A program made the position numbers and the translations under genes. Of a stretch of DNA of 64,000 nt, positions 57,820 to 64,000 are shown piece after piece. Origin of the DNA: Saccopteryx bilineata (Eukaryota; Chordata; Mammalia; Chiroptera; Emballonuridae); contig NC_089491.1 in NCBI RefSeq assembly GCF_036850765.1, positions 130,316,266 to 130,380,265 on the forward strand, read 5' to 3'. A model generated the notes under the pieces. The model did not search any database. It saw only the letters and a list, made by a program, of their open reading frames with translations, and was not told where the DNA came from. Numbering within the stretch: position 1 is the first letter of the stretch; the number at the start of each line of letters is the position of its first letter.

Positions 57820-57986
57820 CTTTTTTGTTGCTGTTTTTAGAGAGGAGAGATAGAGAAGGGGGCGGGGAGCGGGACCTTGTAGTAGTTGCTTCTCCTGTGC
57901 CTTGACTGGGGAAGTCCGAGGTTTTGAACCGGCAACCTCATTATTCCAGGTTGACACTCCATCCACCACACCACCTCAGGGCAGGC
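57820..57986 (-). repeat. SINE S1
   Basis: The rc tail is replaced by 'ttttttgttgctgtttttag'; body and B box (rc 'gttttgaaccggcaacc') are good; head rc is altered to 'ccacctcagggcaggc'. Confidence 0.83.
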
Positions 57987-57989
57987 ATT

Positions 57990-58150
57990 TCACTTTCTAC
58001 TTCCGCTCTATGTCTCAGCCTCTCGCTATATAATGGGGATAAATAATTGTATCTTCCTCTTAGAGATAATGTGACAATTCATTCACTAAGGCTTAGAATA
58101 GTGCCTAGCACATAAGGAATACTCAATAATTATTATCTATTATATCACAT
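57990..58150 (+). repeat. MIR SINE
   Basis: 'tctcgctatataatggggat' and 'cttagaatagtgcctagcac' match MIR core and tail blocks. Confidence 0.7.
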
Positions 58151-58349
58151 CTCATCTCTGTGAAAACAAACTGCACTTTAGAAATTCCCCCATATCTCTA
58201 ATTTTCTTGTGTTAAGCACTTATCCAACCAACTAGTTCCCATGCAATAAAAACGATGGAGGCCAGTAGGTAGACCGAGGAGAGTAAATGTGGGTCACAAT
58301 ACCCTTTCTAAGGTGGACAGTGTTTTGGATGGCCTAATCACACAGGCCC

Positions 58350-58720
58350 AGCAGCAAGTACAGAGAGCATTGCCCTGGAGCCAGACAAATCGAGGTTTCA
58401 TCAGACTGACATATATTGTAATATATACTGTGATTTTTAGCAAGTTACTTAATCTTTAGCAGGCATCCCCAAACTACAGCCCGAGGGCCACATGCAGCCC
58501 CCTGAGGCCATTTATCCAGCCCTTGCGGCACTTCCAAAAGGGGCACCTCTTTCATTGGTGGTCAGTGTACTGGAGTATACTGTATGTGGCGGCCCTCCCA
58601 TGGTCTGAGGGACAGTGAACTGGCCCCCTGTGTAAAAAGTTTGGGAACCCCTGCTGAGCTTTAGTTTCCTTATCTATAAAATAAAAACAAAAATATCTTC
58701 CTCCCAGAATTGTCTTAATT
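58350..58720 (+). repeat. MIR interrupted by a hAT MITE
   Basis: MIR left part to 58459 ('gcaagttacttaatctttag') and right part from about 58654 ('ctgagctttagtttccttat') continue each other across the inserted element. Confidence 0.75.
58460..58653. mobile_element. Non-autonomous hAT MITE in a MIR
   Basis: Termini CAGGCATCCCCAAACTACAG and (rc) CAGGGGTTCCCAAACTTTTT; 194 bp; internal 'ggccacatgcagccccctga'. A clean 8-bp duplication is not seen, probably because the flanks have decayed. Confidence 0.8.
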
Positions 58721-58728
58721 AAATGTGG

Positions 58729-59063
58729 CCTGACCAAGCAGTGGCGCAGTAGATAGAGCGTCGAACTAGGATGCAGAAGACCCAGGTTCGAGACCCCGAG
58801 GTCGCCAGCTTGAGCGAGGGCTCATCTGGTTTGTGCACAGCTCACCAGCTTGAGCCCAAGGTTGCTGGCTTGAGCAAGGGGTCACTCGGTCTGCTGAAAG
58901 CCCGCAGTCAAGGCACATATGAGAAAGCAATCAATGAACAACTAAGGTGTCGCAACGAAAAACTGATGATTGATGCTTCTCATCTCTCTCCGTTCCTGTC
59001 TGTCTGTTCCTACCTATCCCTCTCTCTCACTCTGTAAAAAAATAAATAAAAATCTTAAAAAAA
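58729..59063 (+). repeat. SINE S2, young
   Basis: 'gcctgaccaagcagtggcgc' head, two 'caccagcttgagcccaaggt' type blocks, 'gaaaaactgatgattgatgc' and an A-rich tail. It lies about 200 bp before GLIPR1 exon 4. Confidence 0.93.
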
Positions 59064-59272
59064 AAAGAATTAAATGTGATGAAGTAGATTAAGATACAGG
59101 TTCTCAAGACACAGAAAGTATTAACAGGCTTCCATTTCTGCTTCCCTCCCCCCACTTCTCTTACCAGCCCTCTGAATCTGTGGGCTTCCATCCTATGGAT
59201 TTAGTCAAGAATTCATAGTAAATTGCAATAAAAAACATCTATCCTAATGGACAGTTTTCTTCTACTTTATAG

Positions 59273-59361
59273 AGGAAATTATCGTGGTTCTTGGCCATAC
59301 AACAAAGGATCCACCTGCACTGCTTGCTCCCCAAATGACAAATGTTTGGACAATCTGTGTG
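59273..59361 (+). CDS. GLIPR1: GLIPR1 exon 4: end of CAP and Cys-rich hinge
   Basis: The first base completes Ala180, then residues 181-209 (GNYRGSWPYNKG…CTACSPNDKCLDNLC) and one base of the next codon; acceptor ttatag, donor g|gtgagt. It completes the CAP2 signature (CNYGPAGN) and carries the four-Cys hinge ending CLDNLC, matching mammalian GLIPR1. The following short exon and the transmembrane exon should lie downstream but were not found up to 64000. Confidence 0.95.
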
Positions 59362-59390
59362 GTGAGTAAAAGAAACAATCTAACTATAAC

Positions 59391-59572
59391 AGGCCTGACC
59401 TGTGGTGGTGCAGTGGATAAAGTGTCATCCTGGAACTCTGAGGTCGCTGGTTTGAAACCCTGGGCTTGCCTGGTCAAGGCACATATGGGAGTTGATGCTT
59501 CCTGCTCCTCCCCCCTTCTCTCTCTCATTCCCCTCTCTAAAATGAATAAATAAAAAAATCTAAAAAAAAACA
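59391..59572 (+). repeat. SINE S1 right after exon 4
   Basis: Starts only 30 bp downstream of the exon 4 donor. 'gcctgacctgtggtggtgca', B box 'ggtttgaaaccctgggcttg', short CT tract, 'aaaatgaataaataaaaaaa' tail. Confidence 0.92.
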
Positions 59573-59754
59573 CAAAACTAACAATAATACAATGATTTGA
59601 AAGTACTGTATTGTACCTTTCTACAGTTAAGAATGCAAACATTTGTTTTATCCTAATAGCTATTTACAGGGAAGCTTATATCCGGTCACAATCAAACCAA
59701 TGGCTTATTGTTCTACGAATGAATCGAATGAATGTATGTTTAGAATAATTTTTT

Positions 59755-60288
59755 TTAAGGGAGAGGAAGGGACAAACAGAAACAGAAAGAGATGAGAAGC
59801 ATCAATTCTTCATTGTAGCACCTTAGCTGTTCACTGCTTGCTTTCTCATATGTGACTTGGGGGGGGGGGGGGGCTCCAGCAGAGCAAATGAGCCCTTGCT
59901 CAAGTAAGCACCCATGTAGTCATGTCTATGATCCTATGCTCAAGCCAGCAACCTTAAGCTCAAGTCAGCAACCTTAGGCTCAAGCCAGCAACCTTAGGCT
60001 CAAGTCAGCAACCTTAGGCTCAAGTCAGCAACCTTAGGCTCAAGCCAGCAACCTTGGGCTCAAGCCAGCAACCTTTGGGCTCAAGCCAGCGACCATGGGG
60101 TCATGTCTACAATCCCATGCTCAAGCCAGCGACCCTAAACTCAAGCTGGTGAACCCGTGCTCAAGCCGGATGAGCCCACACTCAAGCCAGATGAGCCTGT
60201 GCTCAAGTTGGTGACCTCAGGGTTTTGAACCTGGGTCCCCTACATTCAGGCAGACACTCTATCCACTGAGCCACCACCTGGTCAGGTT
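59755..60288 (-). repeat. SINE S2 with expanded internal repeat
   Basis: Reverse-oriented S2 lengthened to about 530 bp by extra internal blocks (see next entry). It includes a run of about 16 G near 59858-59873 and ends with the head rc 'ccaccacctggtcagg'. Confidence 0.9.
59939..60079. repeat. Seven ~20-bp tandem repeats inside the S2
   Basis: Units begin 'ctcaagccagcaacctta' or 'ctcaagtcagcaacctta'; six are 20 bp and one is 21 bp. Alternation of c/t at the seventh base shows that two-unit blocks were copied. Confidence 0.92.
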
Positions 60289-60296
60289 GTTTAGAT

Positions 60297-60633
60297 TATT
60301 ATTATTTTTTTTACAGAGACAGAGAGAGAATCAGAGAGAGGGATAGATAGGGACAGACAGACAGGAACAGAAAGAGATAAGAAGCATCAACCATCAGTTT
60401 TTCGTTGCAGCACCTTAGTTGTTCATTGATTGCCTTCTCATATGTGCCTTGACTGCGGGCCTTCAGCAGACCGAGTAATCCATTGCTCAAGCCAGCGACC
60501 ATGGGTCCAAGCTGGTGAGCCTTGCCCAAACCAGATGAGCCCATGCTCAAGCGGGCAACCTCGGGGTCTCAAACCTGGGTCCTCCGCATCCCAGTCCGAT
60601 GCTGTATCCACTACGCCACCGCCTGGTCAGGCT
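60297..60633 (-). repeat. SINE S2, adjacent copy
   Basis: A normal-length S2 in the same direction as its neighbour, joined through the neighbour's head end; the rc tail '(tta)n ttttttttacagagacag' is at the left. Confidence 0.92.
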
Positions 60634-61130
60634 AGAATATATTTAAGGATGAAAATAATATCCATTTTATTCAGCTCTGGTCAGTCCAACAAAAAAATGA
60701 CTATGGTGTTGGAAACTATAGACTCAAGATTTGCTAATTTCAGTAAGATCAAAAATTTGTATAATGAGGATATCCAAAGTAACAGAATTCTGAATTTTGT
60801 TATACTACTTGTCCAAGGCACTCAAGGCTTGCATTTTCATCTGTAGAACTAAATATATAAAGCTGTAATGTGACACTTTTTAGCAAAACATTTAATGAAA
60901 AACTGTGTAGAAATAGAAAGCCAATGAAGGTAACTTCAAGGATATTTTACTAAACATCCTAACAAAATTATGCTTTGTAATTTTGAAAGAATAATCCATA
61001 ATTGACCAAGAGTTTATTTATGGGTCCTCTTCCAGACACATTCCTTTTCTTTGAAGTGTTTTTAAGTTTTCCCCCATGATGTGAAGAAAGGAAACCTAGA
61101 TTAATCTATTAGAGTTGTACAAATCCTGTA
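60634..61130. other. GLIPR1 intron 4, no recognised feature
   Basis: AT-rich. I looked here for the 27-nt-type exon and the transmembrane exon of GLIPR1 and did not find them. Confidence 0.4.
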
Positions 61131-61508
61131 GTACTTTTTAATTTTTTCCTTTTTGAGAAAGAGAGTGACAAACAGGGACAGGCAGGAAGGGAGAGAGATG
61201 AGAAGCATCAACTCATAGTTGCAGCACCTTAGTTGTTTATTGATTGCTTTCTCATATGTGCCTTGACCAGGGGGTTCCAGCCGAGCCAGTGACCCCTTGC
61301 TCAAGCTAGTGACCTTTGGTCTCAAGCCAGCGACCTTTGGGCTCAAGCCAGCGACCATGGGGTCATGTCTATGATCCCATGTTCAAACAGGTGACTCCAC
61401 ACGCAAGCCAGATGAGCCCACACTCAAGCCAGCAACCTCGGGGTTTCAAACCTGGGTCCTCAGCATCCCAGACCAATGCTCTATCCACTATGCCACCAAC
61501 TGGTCAGG
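61131..61508 (-). repeat. SINE S2
   Basis: Tail side 'tttttgagaaagagagtgac', 'gctttctcatatgtgccttg', several 'ctcaagccagcgacc' blocks and head rc 'gccaccaactggtcaggc'. Confidence 0.92.
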
Positions 61509-61514
61509 CAATAC

Positions 61515-61746
61515 TTTTTAATTTTTAAAAAATGTTTCATTGATTTTTTTTCCCGATTGATTTTTAGAGAGAAAAAGAGAGGAAGGGGGGAAGAGAGAGA
61601 GAGACAAGTATTCATTTGTTGTTGCATTTAGTTGGGTATTCACTGGCTGCTCCCAGTATGTGTTCCGCCCAGGGATAGAACCGACACCTTGTCATTTCAG
61701 GACGATACACTGACTGAGCTATCTGACTGAGCTAACTGGCCAGGGC
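61515..61746 (-). repeat. SINE S4, inserted beside an S2
   Basis: rc tail 'ttttaatttttaaaaaatgt', purine tract, 'gatagaaccgacaccttgtc' (B-box region) and head rc 'gagctaactggccagggctc'. 'gactgagctatct' is partly duplicated near 61712-61735. Confidence 0.85.
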
Positions 61747-62065
61747 TCTTACAGTACTATTTGTGTCCACATCTGTAACCAGCTGAACTCTTTGGAACTC
61801 TAGGGCCAGGGTGGGGTTCTTAAAGTAGAGGCAGGATAGAGTGGACCAAGTTGAACTGCATAAATTTTGTTTCCAAAAGTGTCGCACAGCTTACATGTAT
61901 TTAAGTCTCTTCTAGGTATAAAAATTATAGAATTCTTTCAAACTGTTCATTCTCTTTCTCCTGATATAGTAATCACTTAAGTTCATCTTTACTCCAAGAA
62001 CAGCCAACACTAGTGATCAGCTTTCTGAGCTAGTCATTTCACCCCAGTTCAACCATTCTTTTTTT
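61747..62065. other. GLIPR1 intron 4, no recognised feature
   Basis: No exon, repeat or frame supported. Confidence 0.4.
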
Positions 62066-62694
62066 TTTAACCATTCTTTTTTTTGAGAGAGAGAGAGATG
62101 AGAAGCATCAACTCATAGTTGCTTCACTTTGGTTGTTTTTGGGGGGTTTCTTTGTATTTTTCCTAAGTGAGAAGTGGGGAGAGGCAGACAGACTCCCACA
62201 TGCACCCAACTGGAATCCACCCAGCATGCCCACCAGGGGGCAATGTTCGGCCCATCTGGGGTGTTGCTCTGTTGCAACCAGAGGCGCCTGAGGTGGAGGC
62301 CATGGAGTCGCCCTCAGCGCCCTGTCCAACTTTGCTCCAGTGGAGCCTTGGCTGAGGGAGGGGAAGAGAGAAGAAGAAGAGGGGTATGGGTGGAGAAGTA
62401 AATGGGTGCATCTCCTGTGTGCCATGGCTGGGAATCGATGAGAGTTTTTTTATTGCTTCTCATGTGTCTTGACCAGGGGGTTCAAGCTGAGCCAGTGACA
62501 CCTTGCTCAAGCCAATGACCTTGGGCTCAAGCCAGCAACCTTTGGGCTCAAACTAGCAACCATGAAATCATGTCGATGATCCCATGTTCAAGCTGGTGAG
62601 CCGTGCTCCAAGCCAGCGACCCTGGGGTTTCAAATCTGGGTCCTTTGCATCCCAGGCCAACACTCTATCCACTGCGCCACTGCCTGGTCAGGTT
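62066..62694 (-). repeat. SINE S2 with S3 inserted in it
   Basis: S2 pieces at 62066-~62133 (tail side, 'gatgagaagcatcaactcat') and ~62452-62694 (…head rc 'ccactgcctggtcaggt') continue each other across the S3. Confidence 0.85.
62134..62450 (-). repeat. SINE S3 nested in S2, head missing
   Basis: S3 body with 'gacagactcccacatgcacc' and 'tctcctgtgtgccatggctg', truncated at 'gggaatcgatgagag' before its A box. The nested order shows S3 insertion after S2. Confidence 0.83.
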
Positions 62695-62738
62695 TTTAGG
62701 TGATGTTTTTATGCGCAAGAAGAATCCCTTTATTTTAT

Positions 62739-64000
62739 TTTTTTTTTCTTTCTTTTTTTTTTTTTTTTTTAATAAATTTTTATTGATGGTAATGGGATGA
62801 CATTAATAAATCAGGGTACATATATTCAAAGAAAACATGTCTAGGTTATTTTGTCATTAAATTATGTTGCGTACCCCTCGCCCAAAGTCAGATTGTCCTC
62901 CGCCACCCTCTATCTAGTTCTCTGTGCCCCTCCCCCTCCCCCTAACTCTCTCCCTCCCTCCCTCCCATGTCCTCCCTCCCCCCACCCCTGGTAACCACCA
63001 CACTCTTGTCCATGTCTCTTAGTCTCATTTTTATGTTCCACCGATGTATGGAATCATGTAGTTCTTGTTTTTTTCTGATTTACTTATTTCACTCCTTATA
63101 ATGTTATCAAGATCCCACCATTTTGCTGTAAATGATCTGATGTCATCATTTCTTATGGCTGAGTAGTATTCCATAGTGTATATGTGCCACATCTTCTTTA
63201 TCCAGTCTTCTATTGAAGGGCTTTTTGGTTGTTTCCATGTCTTGGCCACTGTGAACAGTGCTGCAATGAACATGGGGCTACATGTGTCTTCACGTATCAA
63301 TGTTTCTGAGGTTTTGGGGTATATACCCAGTAGAGGGATTGCTGGGTCATAAGGTAGTTCTATTTGCAGTTTTTTAAGGAACCACCATACTTTCCTCCAT
63401 AATGGTTGTACTACTTTACAGTCCCACCAACAGTGAATGAGGGTTCCTTTTTCTCCACAGCCTCTCCAACATTTGCTATTACCCGTCTTGTTGATAATAG
63501 CTAATCTAACAGGGGTGAGGTGGTATCTCATTGTAGTTTTGATTTGCATTTCTCTAATAACTAATGAAGCTGAGCATCTTTTCATATATCTGTTGGCCAT
63601 TTGTATCTCTTCCTGGGAGAAGTGTCTGTTCATGTCCTCTTCCCATTTTTTTATGGGATTGTTTGTTTGTTTCTTGTTGAGTTTTATGAGTTCTTTGTAA
63701 ATTTTGGATATTAGGCCCTTATCTGAGCTGTTGTTTGAAAATATTTCCCATTTAGTTGGCTGTCTGTTTATTTTTATATCAGTTTCTCTTGCTGAGCAAA
63801 AACTTTTTATTCTGATGTAGTCCCATTCATTTATCTTTGCCTTCACTTCTCTTGCCATTGGAGTCAAGTTCATAAAATGTTCTTTAAAACCCAGGTCCAT
63901 GATTTTAGTACCTATGTCTTCTTCTATGTACTTTATTGTTTCAGGTCTTATATTTAGGTCTTTGATCCATTTTGAATTAATTTTAGTACATGGGGACAGG
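62739..64000 (-). mobile_element. Second young L1, 3' part, continues past the window
   Basis: Starts with a T-run (rc poly-A), then 3' UTR and ORF2 in the same order as the L1 at 18.8 kb, differing from it by only a few substitutions and small indels. It runs off the right edge; its 5' end, TSD and integrity are unknown. Confidence 0.93.
63031..63900 (-). CDS. L1 ORF2 C-terminal part (open where visible)
   Basis: 289 codons open from the first Met at 63900 (the frame probably extends beyond it and past the window edge), with the C-terminal Cys/His segment ([18 protein letters not shown]) in the same frame. It has the G (ctggga at about 63615-63620) that the other L1 lacks. Confidence 0.85.
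   Translation of the reverse strand: MDLGFKEHFMNLTPMAREVKAKINEWDYIRIKSFCSARETDIKINRQPTKWEIFSNNSSDKGLISKIYKELIKLNKKQTNNPIKKWEEDMNRHFSQEEIQMANRYMKRCSASLVIREMQIKTTMRYHLTPVRLAIINKTGNSKCWRGCGEKGTLIHCWWDCKVVQPLWRKVWWFLKKLQIELPYDPAIPLLGIYPKTSETLIREDTCSPMFIAALFTVAKTWKQPKSPSIEDWIKKMWHIYTMEYYSAIRNDDIRSFTAKWWDLDNIIRSEISKSEKNKNYMIPYIGGT

Noticed and set aside
59755..60288. Regularly repeated ~20-bp units, CRISPR-like at first sight
   Set aside because: Units are contiguous with no unique spacers and lie inside a tRNA-derived SINE in a mammal.

Overview
The window is nuclear DNA from a mammal, almost certainly a bat. It has two spliced genes of the GLIPR1 cluster in the same order and orientation as in other mammals. 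It is also dense in tRNA-derived SINEs of the bat VES type, young L1 copies, and hAT, mariner and Tigger-type DNA transposons. The bat family cannot be fixed from the sequence alone. No CRISPR array, operon, plasmid or phage feature is present.

Host genes, both on the + strand. The 3' part of GLIPR1L2 occupies 1-~10.3 kb: a Cys-rich exon at 1202-1287, a 27-nt micro-exon at 9139-9165, and a terminal exon at 9248-9612 that encodes a membrane helix and a long Asp/Glu/Lys tail. GLIPR1 starts at 41919. Its exons 1-4 are at 41919-42095, 43897-44142, 53830-53945 and 59273-59361, and together encode the signal peptide, the whole CAP domain and most of the Cys-rich hinge. The last short exon and the membrane-anchor exon were not found before the window ends, so the gene runs off to the right.

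Between and inside the genes (10.3-41.7 kb and the introns) the sequence is mostly repeats. From left to right: an ancient ERVL integrase remnant (about 13.3-15.6 kb); an almost intact full-length L1 on the minus strand (18.8-24.5 kb) with a 16-bp target-site duplication and one ORF2 frameshift; two non-autonomous hAT elements with 8-bp duplications (28.5-29.65 kb); and a nested pile of related LTRs (29.9-36.4 kb). One of those LTRs is split by a 2990-bp hAT transposon, which itself carries a deleted mariner. A second young L1 begins at about 62.7 kb and runs off the right edge.

SINE naming used below. S1 is the roughly 200-bp VES type with a head like CCTGACCTGTGGTGG. S2 starts like CCTGACCAGGCGGTGG and contains repeated 'ggtcactggcttgagc' blocks. 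S3 starts like GCCCTGGCCGGTTGGCTC and has a long non-tRNA body (about 360 bp). S4 starts like GCCCTGGCCGGATAGCTC and is short (about 170 bp). All four heads look like tRNA A and B boxes.

I found no convincing undescribed biological system. The items most worth a second look are the folded-back LTR cluster, the near-intact L1 with extra small ORFs around ORF1 and ORF2, an unclassified 418-bp inverted-repeat element in GLIPR1 intron 1, a 56-bp copy of GLIPR1L2 3' sequence welded to a SINE, and a 133-bp retrocopy of an unidentified polyadenylated transcript.
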